Made by a program: the position numbers and the translations under genes. The notes under the pieces were generated by a model. It was not told the origin of the DNA. It did not search any database and was given only the letters and a program-made list of their open reading frames with translations. Below, one piece after another: positions 26,780-35,575 of a stretch of DNA of 64,000 bases (position 1 is its first letter; each line of letters opens with the position of its first letter). The stretch comes from Massilia pinisoli (GTDB taxonomy: Bacteria; Pseudomonadota; Gammaproteobacteria; Burkholderiales; Burkholderiaceae_D), in NCBI RefSeq assembly GCF_024753285.1, contig NZ_JANUGW010000005.1, forward strand, positions 327,495-391,494, read 5' to 3'.

Positions 26780-27022
26780 TTAAACGTTTTGCTGCCGGAT
26801 CGCCTGGCAGATCTGCGCGGCGGCCAGCAGGCCCGCGTGCAGCGTCTGTTTTTCCTTGCGCAGCGCGGGGTCGGCTTCGGCCGCCCAGCCGTCGAAGGCG
26901 GCGGCGCCGTGCTCCAGCGCGACGACGACGGCGCGGCAGCGCGGATCGTTCGGGTTCGACTCGACCAGGGCCTGGAAGCGATCCATATCGGCCACGATCG
27001 GGGGTGTCAGTGCATCGAACAT
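26780..27022 (-). CDS. hrpD6: HrpD6-like small T3SS protein (80 aa)
   Basis: An 80-residue cytoplasmic, helical protein without signal peptide or membrane segment. It starts 14 bases after sctD and precedes the pilin genes. Xanthomonas hrpD6 has the same length and position (between hrcD and hrpE) and affects hrp gene expression and secretion. I recognise it by size and order rather than by motif. Confidence 0.62.
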   Translation of the reverse strand: MFDALTPPIVADMDRFQALVESNPNDPRCRAVVVALEHGAAAFDGWAAEADPALRKEKQTLHAGLLAAAQICQAIRQQNV

Positions 27023-27036
27023 CGGATCTCCTCGTA

Positions 27037-27933
27037 TCAGTCGTGGGCGGCCATCGCGGCGCCCGGAAAATGCTTGCTGCCGTCGAGCGACTGCACGTAG
27101 CGCAGGCCGCCGGCATCGAGCGCGGAATCGCTGTCGGCCACGCTCCAGCCGGGACGCACCTCGGTGACGTCGGCATCGAGCCGGGCGACGGCCGGGCCGA
27201 GGTCCGCGGCGAGCTGCGCCAGCCTGCGCTGGACGGTGGCGCCGTCGCGGGTGGTGCCCGTGACGATGAAGCGGCCGTTGCCCGCGTAGCCTGCCTTGAG
27301 CGTGGGCTCGTGCAGCGAATCGGCTATGCTGGCCAGCACGTCGTTGACGACGGCCAGGTGGGCGACCGCGTGGTCGGGCACGGTGCGGCGCAGCAGGTCG
27401 CGCACGGCATCGGCGTCGGCGCCGGTGGCAACGACGCCCTGCACGACCGTCATGCCGTCACGCTGGCTGACGCGCAATCCGCCTTGTCCGATACCGGCCA
27501 GCAGCGCCGGAATGTCGAGGCGCATGCCACCACGTGCCGCCGGCGCGGACGCCGGCTGCATCGCCAGCAGCGCGGTGCTGAGCAGCGTGGCCGGTACCGC
27601 GACGGCGCCCAGCGCCAGCCAGCGGCGCGGGGGCCACCGGCGCACGGGCACCGGCGCCGCCGGTGCGGCCACCGGCTCGCCGGCAGGGTCGCCGATGCAC
27701 AAGTCGATGCCGTCGAAGTGGAGCGTCTCGTGCTCGACGACGTCGATCGTGGCGTCGCCGTCGTGCAGGCGGATGCGGCCGTCGGCGTCGATGGCCACGT
27801 CGACCGAGGCGTGCGCCCAGTCGCTGATGTGGACGGCGGCCGCGTCGTCGCAGCCGATGCGCCAGATGCCGGGCGCCAGCTGCAGCGAGGCGCCGCGATG
27901 GCGTCCGCTCAGAATACGAATGTGCTTGTTCAT
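27037..27933 (-). CDS. sctD: T3SS inner-membrane ring protein SctD (HrpD5/HrcD)
   Basis: A 298-residue YscD/PrgH-type protein. The N-terminal FHA-like cytoplasmic domain (about 3-85; segments RILSGRHRGASLQL, WRIGCDDAAAVHI) is followed by a Pro-rich linker. One membrane helix lies at about 103-122, then periplasmic ring-building modules (about 130-290). The ATG at 27933 follows AGGAGTG; a longer frame starting at 27978 is not supported. It is the first gene of a leftward operon with its own hrpII box. Confidence 0.88.
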   Translation of the reverse strand: MNKHIRILSGRHRGASLQLAPGIWRIGCDDAAAVHISDWAHASVDVAIDADGRIRLHDGDATIDVVEHETLHFDGIDLCIGDPAGEPVAAPAAPVPVRRWPPRRWLALGAVAVPATLLSTALLAMQPASAPAARGGMRLDIPALLAGIGQGGLRVSQRDGMTVVQGVVATGADADAVRDLLRRTVPDHAVAHLAVVNDVLASIADSLHEPTLKAGYAGNGRFIVTGTTRDGATVQRRLAQLAADLGPAVARLDADVTEVRPGWSVADSDSALDAGGLRYVQSLDGSKHFPGAAMAAHD

Positions 27934-27985
27934 GGTTCCACTCCTGGCTCGGTGCCGAAGCAAAGTGCGTCGGTCCATGAGTCGT

Positions 27986-28047
27986 ACTGTATCGGCCGGG
28001 GACGCGCGGCCCGCGCCGCAAACCGAACTTGTATCGCGCTTTCCGAA
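27986..28047 (-). promoter_or_regulatory. hrpII-type promoter of the sctD-hrpD6-pilin operon
   Basis: On the minus strand TTCG (28047-28044), 16 bases, TTCG (28027-28024), 32 bases, TACAGT (27991-27986). It lies about 50 bases before the sctD ATG and within the region shared with the divergent LysR gene. Confidence 0.7.
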
Positions 28048-28101
28048 CGGCGCGCCGGTGGCGTTACAATGCCGCGATGATTCAACCGCACGGGACTCGG
28101 C

Positions 28102-29028
28102 ATGGAAACCAAATGGCTGGAAGACTTCATTTCACTGGTCGAGACCAAGAACTTCAGCCGCTCGGCGCAGCTGCGGCACGTGACGCAGCCGGCGTTCTCG
28201 CGCCGCATCCGCTCGCTGGAAAACTGGCTCGGCACCGACCTGATCGACCGCACCACGTTCCCCACGCGCGTCACGCCAGCCGGCATGGTGTTCTACGAGC
28301 AGGCGCTGGAAATGCTCGCGCAGATCAACGGCGTGCGCGACCTGCTGCGCAACAACCGCGCGGCCGCCGAACAGACGCTCGACCTGGCCGTGCCGCATAC
28401 GTTGTCGCTGACGTTCGTGCCGAAGTGGCTGGCCGCGCTGGAACGCGATTTCGCGGCGATCAACAGCCGCCTCATCGCCCTCAACGTCCATGACGCCGTG
28501 CTGCAACTGGTCGAAGGCGGCTGCGACCTGCTGCTGTGCTACCACCACCCGCGCCAGCCGGTGCAGCTCGACCCGGGCCGCTACGACATGCTGCTGATGG
28601 GCCGCGAAGCGCTGTGCGCCTATGCCCGCTGCGACGCCGACGGGCAACCGGCCTACCGCCTGCCCGGCCGCAAGGACGCGCCGCTGCCGTTCCTGTCGTA
28701 CACGACGAACGCCTACCTGGGACGGATGGTCGACCTGATCCTCGCCGACGCGCAACCGGGGCCGCACCTGGAAAAACGCTACGAGACCGACATGGCGGAA
28801 GGGCTCAAGATGATGGCGCTGGACGGCCACGGCATCGCGTTCCTGCCCGAGTCGGCGGTGGTGCGCGAGGTCGAGCAGGGGCAGCTCGCGCGCGCCAGCG
28901 ACGCGGGCACGTGGGAAATCGAGATGGAGATCCGCCTGTATCGCGAGCGCCCGTCCGACGCCCGTCCCGGCAAGCCGCTGGTGGCGGACCTGTGGGATTA
29001 CCTCGTCTCACACGAAGCCGTGTCGTGA
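28102..29028 (+). CDS. LysR-type regulator, HypT/YjiE-like
   Basis: A 308-residue LysR-type regulator. The winged helix-turn-helix is at 3-62 (NFSRSAQLRHVTQPAFSRRIRSLE), and the effector-binding domain covers about 90-295. The N-terminus (METKWLEDF...NFSRSA) resembles HypT/YjiE of E. coli, a hypochlorite-responsive regulator, but the ligand here is unknown. Its nearest downstream neighbour on the same strand is glutamate dehydrogenase. It marks the right border of the T3SS cluster. Confidence 0.85.
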   Translation: METKWLEDFISLVETKNFSRSAQLRHVTQPAFSRRIRSLENWLGTDLIDRTTFPTRVTPAGMVFYEQALEMLAQINGVRDLLRNNRAAAEQTLDLAVPHTLSLTFVPKWLAALERDFAAINSRLIALNVHDAVLQLVEGGCDLLLCYHHPRQPVQLDPGRYDMLLMGREALCAYARCDADGQPAYRLPGRKDAPLPFLSYTTNAYLGRMVDLILADAQPGPHLEKRYETDMAEGLKMMALDGHGIAFLPESAVVREVEQGQLARASDAGTWEIEMEIRLYRERPSDARPGKPLVADLWDYLVSHEAVS

Positions 29029-29164
29029 CGCTGTGTCGTGATGCTTTTTGCGCATACCTGCATGCGCAAGCAGCATTGGCAATGATCCGCTAGCCCATCC
29101 TATGATTCGTTCGCCGCGCATCAGCCTGCGCCCCGAACCCATCACCGACTATCGGAGACATCGC

Positions 29165-30448
29165 ATGACCAGCCACGCCCTCCCCTCCTACCTGAACCCC
29201 GACGACCTCGGCCCATGGGGCCAGTACCTGCAGCAGGTCGACCGCGTCACCCCGCACCTGGGCAACCTGGCCCGCTGGGTCGAGACGCTGAAGCGTCCGA
29301 AGCGCATCCTCACCGTCGACGTGCCCATCGAGCGCGACGACGGCACGGTCGCCCACTTCGAGGGTTATCGCGTCCAGCACAACCTGTCGCGCGGCCCGGG
29401 CAAGGGCGGCGTGCGCTTCCACCAGGACGTCACGCTGTCGGAAGTGATGGCGCTGTCCGCGTGGATGTCCGTGAAGAACGCCGCCGTCAACGTGCCGTAC
29501 GGCGGCGCCAAGGGCGGCATTCGCGTCGATCCGTCCAAGCTGTCGAAGGGCGAGCTGCAGCGCCTCACGCGCCGCTACACGAGCGAGATCAGCATGCTGA
29601 TCGGCCCGACGAAGGACATCCCGGCGCCGGACGTCAATACCAACGAGCAGGTCATGGCCTGGATGATGGATTCCTACGCCATGATCGAAGGGAATCTGTC
29701 GACGGGCGTCGTGACGGGCAAGCCGATCTCGCTCGGCGGCTCGCTCGGTCGCCGTGAAGCGACGGGCCGCGGCGTGTTCGTCGTCGGCCAGGAAGCGGCG
29801 CAGCGGCGCGGCGTCGCGATCGCCGGCGCGAAAATCGCGATCCAGGGCTTCGGCAACGTGGGCGGCATCGCGGCCACGATCTTCGCCGACGCGGGCGCCA
29901 AGATCGTCGCCGTGCAGGACCATACGGGTACCGTCCTGCGCGAAGGCGGGCTCGATGTCGCACAGCTGCATGCGTACGTCGCCGAAGCGGGCGGCGTGAA
30001 AGGCTTCCCCGGCGCCGACGCGACGCTGGAGCGCGACGCCTTCTGGGACGTCGAATCGGACATCCTGATCCCGGCCGCGCTGGAGCGCCAGATCACGGCC
30101 GACGTCGCGCAGCGCCTGCGCACGAAGATCATCCTGGAAGGCGCGAACGGCCCGACGACGCCGGAAGCGGACGACATCCTCGGCGACAAGGACGTGCTGG
30201 TGGTGCCGGACGTGCTGGCCAACGCGGGCGGCGTGACGGTGTCGTACTTCGAATGGGTGCAGGATTTCTCGAGCTTCTTCTGGACCGAAGACGAAATCAA
30301 TGCGCGCCTCACGCGCATCATGCAGAACGCGTTCGGCGCCGTATGGACGGTCGCGCAGGAGAAGAAGGTGTCGCTGCGCACGGCCACGTTCATCGTCGCG
30401 TGCACGCGCATCCTGCAGGCGCGCGAGGTGCGCGGCCTGTATCCGTAA
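29165..30448 (+). CDS. gdhA: Glu/Leu/Phe/Val-type glutamate dehydrogenase
   Basis: A 427-residue enzyme that interconverts glutamate and 2-oxoglutarate plus ammonia. The substrate-binding domain (about 35-180) has the catalytic lysine region ([10 protein letters not shown]) and the SRGPGKGG segment. The nucleotide-binding domain (about 185-400) contains GFGNVGG. The length is typical of the hexameric NAD-type family. The ATG at 29165 follows GGAGA. Confidence 0.95.
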   Translation: MTSHALPSYLNPDDLGPWGQYLQQVDRVTPHLGNLARWVETLKRPKRILTVDVPIERDDGTVAHFEGYRVQHNLSRGPGKGGVRFHQDVTLSEVMALSAWMSVKNAAVNVPYGGAKGGIRVDPSKLSKGELQRLTRRYTSEISMLIGPTKDIPAPDVNTNEQVMAWMMDSYAMIEGNLSTGVVTGKPISLGGSLGRREATGRGVFVVGQEAAQRRGVAIAGAKIAIQGFGNVGGIAATIFADAGAKIVAVQDHTGTVLREGGLDVAQLHAYVAEAGGVKGFPGADATLERDAFWDVESDILIPAALERQITADVAQRLRTKIILEGANGPTTPEADDILGDKDVLVVPDVLANAGGVTVSYFEWVQDFSSFFWTEDEINARLTRIMQNAFGAVWTVAQEKKVSLRTATFIVACTRILQAREVRGLYP

Positions 30449-30568
30449 GATCTGTTGTTGCGGTGCCCGCCGGCAGCGGGCTTCCGAAGTGTGGGAATGC
30501 GCGTGTTTTCCAGCCGATATACGGTGCTAGACTCGCGTCGTTATCGCACTTCGTGCCGCCGGCACTCC

Positions 30569-30940
30569 ATGACACTTCCATTCTTCACCTCGCGGCGCTC
30601 GTTGCTTGCCATCGTTGCCGTCTACATCGGCGCTGCGCTGTATGTCGCGCTGAACTCGTCGATGACGATCGCAGCCACGGCCCTCCTCGGCATCGTGACG
30701 CTGATACCGGCGCTGGTTCTTTCGTCGCTCAGCAGGATCGCGGGCCATGCGGGGGCCTGGGCATCCGCCTGCGTGTTCGTCTGGGCGCTCCGCATGGAAG
30801 CCTTCCCCGCTGGCGGAGGCGCACCGATGACCGTCATTGCCGTCGTCCTGTTCGGATGGCCGTCATGCTTCGCCGTCGGTGCGGTCGCAGCGGGCGTGCT
30901 CGGGATGCTGTCCGGGCGGCCCGCCGAGCCGCTGGAATGA
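30569..30940 (+). CDS. Small hypothetical membrane protein
   Basis: A 123-residue protein with four hydrophobic segments (about 10-30, 33-55, 60-75 and 80-110) and a short charged tail. I do not recognise the family. The ATG at 30569 is chosen because the hydrophobic part starts right after it; the longer upstream frame has no good site. It converges on the cupin gene with a 21-base gap. Confidence 0.5.
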   Translation: MTLPFFTSRRSLLAIVAVYIGAALYVALNSSMTIAATALLGIVTLIPALVLSSLSRIAGHAGAWASACVFVWALRMEAFPAGGGAPMTVIAVVLFGWPSCFAVGAVAAGVLGMLSGRPAEPLE

Positions 30941-30961
30941 GCGCGGCACGCCAGTCGCGCG

Positions 30962-31414
30962 CTACTTCGACTGGATCGGTGAAGGGGGCACGAATTCCGG
31001 ATGGGCAAGCGTGAGCGACTGGTTCACGGTGCCCGTATAGAGCACGAACAACTTGACCGGTTTGTCGCCCAGGGCGCGGCCGTTGTGCAGGGTCTGCACG
31101 ACTTCCGGCAGCGTGTCGCCAGCATGCAGCTGGCAAGTCGCGCCGTTGCCCTGGGTGACTTCCAGGGTCCCCTCCAGCACGTACGCAAACGAAGGCACGG
31201 AATGCTCATGCCACCCTGTCTGCCCGCCTGCCGCGATCTCGACGATCAGCGCCGTGACCTCGGCCTGCCCCTTCGGGTAGACGAGCGGCTTGCCGTCCCA
31301 GCTCGTCGAGGTTTTCAGTAATGGCGTCACTTTGACGGAAGCGGAATTATCGAGCGCGCTGGCCGGGTGTACCCAGGCCAGCATCGCGGCCAGGGCGAGG
31401 AATTGAAATTTCAT
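30962..31414 (-). CDS. Exported single-domain cupin
   Basis: A 150-residue protein with a signal peptide (cleavage near ASA, about residue 20) and one cupin barrel. The first motif is GWHEHSVPSFAYVLEG with two metal-ligand histidines; the second motif is reduced (LHNGRALGDKPVKL). It is probably a periplasmic metal-binding small-molecule binder or enzyme; the substrate cannot be told. Confidence 0.8.
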   Translation of the reverse strand: MKFQFLALAAMLAWVHPASALDNSASVKVTPLLKTSTSWDGKPLVYPKGQAEVTALIVEIAAGGQTGWHEHSVPSFAYVLEGTLEVTQGNGATCQLHAGDTLPEVVQTLHNGRALGDKPVKLFVLYTGTVNQSLTLAHPEFVPPSPIQSK

Positions 31415-31522
31415 GGATGAGGATCGGGAGTGTGTATTTACTCGCGGAGTTTACCAAACAACCATGGGTGCCTCCAACCCTCCGCCTCGTGCGCTCCCGC
31501 GCACTGCCGCATTGGTTGACGC

Positions 31523-32385
31523 TCAGTTCCCCATCAGGGCGTCCTTGAAGCCCTGCAGCGCAGGCTTAGCCTGGAAGTTCCCATCGAACAGCAGCGGCCA
31601 GTCGGGCGATCCGGGCTGGTTGATCCAGCTGTCCGCATCCCACACGCCCCACACCGTGATGCCGGCCCGCTGCGCCGCCGGCACAGCGCGCAGGTAGGCG
31701 GCGATGATGTCGTGGTAGCGCTGCTGCTGGCGCAGCGCCGCATCGGCCGTGAAGGTCGTGTAGGCGCTCTTCATGCTCACGTCCATTTCCGAAATCTCGA
31801 CTTTCAGCCCGCGGTCCGCCACGGCCTTCAGCGACGATTCGATGGCGGAGATGCTCGGCCAGTCGATCGTCACGTGCATCTGGAAGCCGACGCCCGTGAT
31901 CGGGACGCTGCGCGAGCGCATGCCGTCGATCATCGCGAGCAGGTTCGTCGTCTTCTGCCCGCCCGCTTCGATGTTGTAGTCGTTGTAGAACAGGTCGACC
32001 TGCGGATCGACGGCGCGGGCGTTGACGAACGCCTGGTCGATGAACGCCTGGCCCATCTTCTGGCTGAACAGGCTGCTGCGCAGGATGTTGTCGACCGTCG
32101 GCTGGCCATCGTCGGCCAGCGCCTCGTTGACGACGTCCCAGCTCACCACCTGGCCCTTGAAGTGCGAGACGATGGTCTGCACGTGCGTCTTCAGCATGGC
32201 GGCGAAGTCGCCCGTGTAGTTCGTCATGAAGCTGGGCACCTGGTAATCGGCGTGCCAGATGAGCGTGTGCCCGTGCACGTTGATGCCATTGGCGTGGACG
32301 AACGCGACGAAGTCGTCGGCCTGGCCGAACGTGAACGTGTAGTTGGACGCACCCGTCGTGTTGGTGCGGCGGCCCTCAGTTTCAC
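31523..32385 (-). pseudogene. 5'-truncated GH10 endo-1,4-beta-xylanase
   Basis: The frame encodes the C-terminal two thirds of a glycoside hydrolase family 10 xylanase. Both catalytic glutamates remain (acid/base in WDVVNEAL, nucleophile in VEISEMD), as do the GHTLIWH and NDYN motifs. Upstream, homology-like sequence (NYTFTFGQADDFVAF) continues to about 32370 and then stops abruptly in unrelated lower-GC sequence, so the signal peptide and first strands of the barrel are gone. An internal GTG at 32278 cannot restore a full fold. It is most likely non-functional. Confidence 0.78.
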
Positions 32386-32575
32386 GCTGCTGCCGGTTTT
32401 TGGACCTATCTTTTACCTGATGATTGACTCGCCTGAAAGCTCGCCGTCTGGTGTAAGTCCAGAAGAATTCTGGCAGCCAGCGAAAGGTGCAGGTCGACCG
32501 TGGCCTTCATACGATCCTTTGATAAAATCCTTGCGCAAAATGTTCATGGGAGCAGTTGAGGAAGACGACGACTAA
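32386..32575 (+). pseudogene. C-terminal fragment of an unknown membrane protein
   Basis: About 60 codons ending in TAA: a hydrophobic start (FTLLPVFGPIFYLMI), then a Ser/Pro/Glu-rich region with a Trp/Pro segment and an acidic end (EEDDD). Codon use and GC are lower than in the flanks. There is no start codon or upstream body, because the xylanase remnant begins there on the other strand. It is a leftover tail; the family is not recognised. Confidence 0.5.
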
Positions 32576-32644
32576 GCCTCGCGAACGTCTCCTTTGGGTG
32601 GGGTTGACAGCGGCCGTTCAGTCGGCGGTAACCTATCTGGGCAC

Positions 32645-32761
32645 GTGGCCGCTGGTCATTGGCTCTCCTTCCAGGCCACCGTCCAGGTGCGCAACAAGCA
32701 GGTGTCGGCCTACCACGACATCATGAACATGCAGGTGTGCGGCCGCACGGCTGTCCTATAG
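32645..32761 (+). pseudogene. Remnant of flagellar basal-body gene fliE (3' end)
   Basis: About 30 codons (up to 32737) read SFQATVQVRNKQVSAY followed by DIMNMQV, the hallmark C-terminus of FliE (typical ending SFQ..VQVRNKLV.AYQEIMNMQV). The natural stop just after MQV is missing, and the frame runs on to TAG at 32759, overlapping the end of the next gene on the other strand. The rest of fliE is absent. Confidence 0.65.
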
Positions 32762-34705
32762 CGAGGCATCTTCCAGCCGCGCGCGTGCGACGACGCCGTC
32801 CAGCACCTCGTCCGTATAGGGCGGCGCCGCAGTCGGCAGCCGGCCCAGCGGCGTCGCCATCAACGGGTGGTCGAGGACCGGATTGGCCAGACCTAGGCGC
32901 CGGCGCAGGTCCAGCATTAGCAGGATCTCGAACGGGTCGTACCAGAAGCGGTAGTTGTCCAGGTCAAGGACCTTCGCGCCGGTGAAACAGCGTGACTGAT
33001 ACATGCGGCGGTCGCAGGCGGCCAGCAACAGCGGCGCCACCTTGTCCGGATCCGGATCGCGCCAGCGTTCCAGCAACTGTTCGAACAGCGGTTCGTCGAA
33101 CGCCTGCACGGGCAGGTTGCGGCACGCCCAGCCCTGCCATTGCGCGATCAGGCGCAGCACGAAATATTGGGTGCGGCGCTGGTGGAAGGGGCGCTTGCCG
33201 GCGTCGAAATCCCAGAATCGCCCTTGTTCCAAGCGCTTCATCACCTGTCGGACAAGTTGCAGTGCCCAAGCGTCCCAGCCCAGCGCCAGGCAATTCGCGA
33301 TGGTGCAGCAGGCGTCGTCGAGCCCCAGTTCGTATTTGTTTTCGCCCGCCAAGCGGCACGACCAGTAATCGTAGGCAACCGCCTGCCGCCAGCCGGGGCG
33401 CCAGTCGTCGGCGAGTTCAGCAGCGGCGCCGGCGTTGTCGCGCTCCGACCGGTCACGCCGCCGGATCCAGTCGAGCAAATCCTCGTCGGCCTGTGCCGCC
33501 TGCACCGTCTGGGCGATGTACACGTCGCATTCCTTGCCCTTGCGCTTATCGAGGTAGGGCGCGAGCTGCTGCATGGCGGCGCCGATGTGTTCCGGTGCAT
33601 GGCCTTCGTACAGCATGTGACGGACGATCTTGTATTCGGACATGGAGACAGCTTTATCGCACTCGTCGGCCAGCACGCGCTCGTCCTCTGGTACCGTCTC
33701 CTTGCCGAAATAATGACTGGCCGAGAACAGCGCCCCCCCGTCAACATAAATGTGTTTCCCGTTGGCGAGCAGTTTGGCGAACGTCTGGTTCGCGGCCGCG
33801 GCATCCAGGCGTGGCCTTTTCTTTTTCCCGGACGGTTTGCCGGTCCCGAGCGCGGCGTGGATCGCCAACCGCTTGACGGCGCGCGCGCAGTGCCACAAGT
33901 CTTCGAAGGCCGCCTTGTCGCCATAGCCCCAACTCCGTCGCTCGGTCGTGAAGCCCGGCCCTTCGTCGGCAAAGCGTTTCAGGTCGGCCATTTCCTTGGT
34001 ACGCCATTCAGCGAATGGTTGGGAGTATTTTTTGAGGAACTGCTGCACGGCAGGGAAACGCGGATCGGGGCCGGCGCGTGGCACATCCGGTTCGTCGCTC
34101 GCATCGACGCGGACGATGGATACTGATTCCACGCCTTCCGCCGCGCGCGCGCAGGCGTGCGCCAGGAACCCGATCACCCAGAAATCGGGCGCGGTGATCG
34201 GCTTCGTCGCCTCCAGCGCCTTTTTCGCCAGCGCGCGTTTCTTGCGCTTCTCGAACACGGCGGCCATGAACGCCTTGTTTGGGCCGGTAGGCGGCAACAT
34301 GAACGGATCGGCGTCCTCGTCGTCGCAATGCTTGGCCCGTATCTCAAACAGTTCGGTCAGATTCTCGAGCAGACCGGCCAGGATGCGGCATTCGGCCGCG
34401 TCCAGCCGCTCCGGCAGCGCCGCGGCGTACCGGGTGTGCAGGTAGGCCGCAAGCCATTCGTTTGGAACGACGTAAAACTCTGGCAGCGTCGAGGAGTGAG
34501 CAAGATAGTCGGTCGGGTTGCGTTCGTGTTCCCACTCATCGCCGTACTCGGCGATTTTCCCGGCGACCATTGGCGCCAGCACCGCCAAGTTGGCGGGGGA
34601 AGCGGGAATCACGAATTCGTCGCAGGATTCGTTCGAGAATTCGTCTTCGGCGATCGATAGGAATTTCGTGATCAGGCCAAGTTCAAAGGTGGTCAGCGCA
34701 GGCAT
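32756..34705 (-). CDS. Large hypothetical protein (649 aa from the chosen start)
   Basis: A soluble, Ala/Leu/Asp/Arg-rich protein with many Trp and Tyr residues, no signal peptide and no membrane segment. The first part (about 1-200) is acidic, the middle is Lys-rich (SGKKKRPR about 300-310), and the last ~250 residues are helical with many WxxxW-like aromatic positions. I do not recognise a family; the C-terminal part faintly recalls large immunity proteins of type VI toxins. ATG 34705 fits the start of compact sequence; an in-frame start at 34798 is possible. It has lower GC than the core chromosome and sits among gene debris and an immunity-like gene. Confidence 0.6.
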   Translation of the reverse strand: MPALTTFELGLITKFLSIAEDEFSNESCDEFVIPASPANLAVLAPMVAGKIAEYGDEWEHERNPTDYLAHSSTLPEFYVVPNEWLAAYLHTRYAAALPERLDAAECRILAGLLENLTELFEIRAKHCDDEDADPFMLPPTGPNKAFMAAVFEKRKKRALAKKALEATKPITAPDFWVIGFLAHACARAAEGVESVSIVRVDASDEPDVPRAGPDPRFPAVQQFLKKYSQPFAEWRTKEMADLKRFADEGPGFTTERRSWGYGDKAAFEDLWHCARAVKRLAIHAALGTGKPSGKKKRPRLDAAAANQTFAKLLANGKHIYVDGGALFSASHYFGKETVPEDERVLADECDKAVSMSEYKIVRHMLYEGHAPEHIGAAMQQLAPYLDKRKGKECDVYIAQTVQAAQADEDLLDWIRRRDRSERDNAGAAAELADDWRPGWRQAVAYDYWSCRLAGENKYELGLDDACCTIANCLALGWDAWALQLVRQVMKRLEQGRFWDFDAGKRPFHQRRTQYFVLRLIAQWQGWACRNLPVQAFDEPLFEQLLERWRDPDPDKVAPLLLAACDRRMYQSRCFTGAKVLDLDNYRFWYDPFEILLMLDLRRRLGLANPVLDHPLMATPLGRLPTAAPPYTDEVLDGVVARARLEDASL

Positions 34706-34974
34706 CGTGTTCGAGTTCTTGTCCAAATGCGATCCAGTACCATCAAGGGGGTGACTTGCTGACGGGGCCGGATGGAGACCGCATGCCAGTTCAACCATGT
34801 TGCCATCAGGATATTAATCATGCAAGGGCTTTGGGGTCGAGTCCGGACGAACGGCCGGGTTCGCCCACAAGCGGACGCATGGTCGATAGTCCAATGTATA
34901 CGGTGATTACACAATGACGGGTTGTAATGAACTTTAGCCAAGCATGAAAAATTGCTGAATGCTGGGTATCTACA

Positions 34975-35213
34975 GTGACGGATGACCAAGTGATACTTGA
35001 TCGTACAAATACCCTTGCGCTGCCGTATGGCTGGGTCTTTTTCTATAATTCAGCTGAGTACCTCGCTGACAAATCCAAATTTCAACATGCATTGGCAGGG
35101 AATGTGGCGAACTGTATTGTTCGCCCACACCGGAACCGAGTGTTTGCGCTACGCCTGTAGCCAGCGTTGGTTTCGAGCAATGGTATGCAATGAGACCACA
35201 AATGAGCATATAA
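34975..35213 (+). pseudogene. Imm35-like immunity gene, probably frameshifted
   Basis: From a GTG at 34975 the frame encodes PYGWVFFYNSAEYL and HALAGN, which are typical of the immunity protein 35 domain, but it ends early at 35158-35160 (61 residues). In the next frame an ending with CATPVASVGFEQWY, which looks like the missing last strands and helix, runs to TAA at 35211-35213. A one-base slip near 35130-35145 would explain this. No toxin gene partner is visible upstream. Confidence 0.5.
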
Positions 35214-35255
35214 TCGTCGTGACTGACGCAGCACCAGCAGACACCGGAGTGAACC

Positions 35256-35573
35256 ATGGCCACAAAATTGACCAGGCAACATGCTGAACTTCAAGAGCCA
35301 TGGGAAACCTGTATCAAAAACACATCCATCGCGGATCAGGCCATGCAAGCATGGAGCCGGATTCCGTCCGATACGAAAGTTGAAATCCTCAAGGCTGTCG
35401 AGCAGCCGTGCACCGTACGCGACGCCAGTCTGAAGACCGTAAAAGTGGGCGAGCAAACCTTGATGGTGAAAAAGATGTCCTCCGGCTTCAGGGTGTTGTA
35501 CGAGCCAGGTATCGACAGCAATACGATCGTGTCCGTACTGACGCCTCGCGAAGTGGGTCTGCTGAAAGGCTGA
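35256..35573 (+). CDS. Hypothetical protein, first gene of a two-gene accessory unit
   Basis: A 105-residue soluble protein with a helical first half (Gln/Glu/Lys-rich) and a C-terminal half with beta-like segments (TLMVKKMSSGFRVLYE, IVSVLTPREVGLL). A GGAGTG site precedes the ATG. It ends two bases before the TTG start of the Shedu-like gene, so the two are almost certainly co-translated. I do not recognise the family. It could be a regulator, antitoxin or sensor partner of the nuclease-like protein. GC is lower than in the flanks. Confidence 0.6.
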   Translation: MATKLTRQHAELQEPWETCIKNTSIADQAMQAWSRIPSDTKVEILKAVEQPCTVRDASLKTVKVGEQTLMVKKMSSGFRVLYEPGIDSNTIVSVLTPREVGLLKG

Positions 35574-35575
35574 TC

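Noticed and set aside
27956..27974. A second hrpII box closer to the sctD start
   Set aside because: Only one CGAA half-site is present; the base group 16 positions away does not match.
32645..32737. Reading the short fragment as the end of a VgrG-type protein
   Set aside because: A VgrG tail can also end in a similar helix, but the SFQ..VQVRNK..SAY...MNMQV order fits FliE better.
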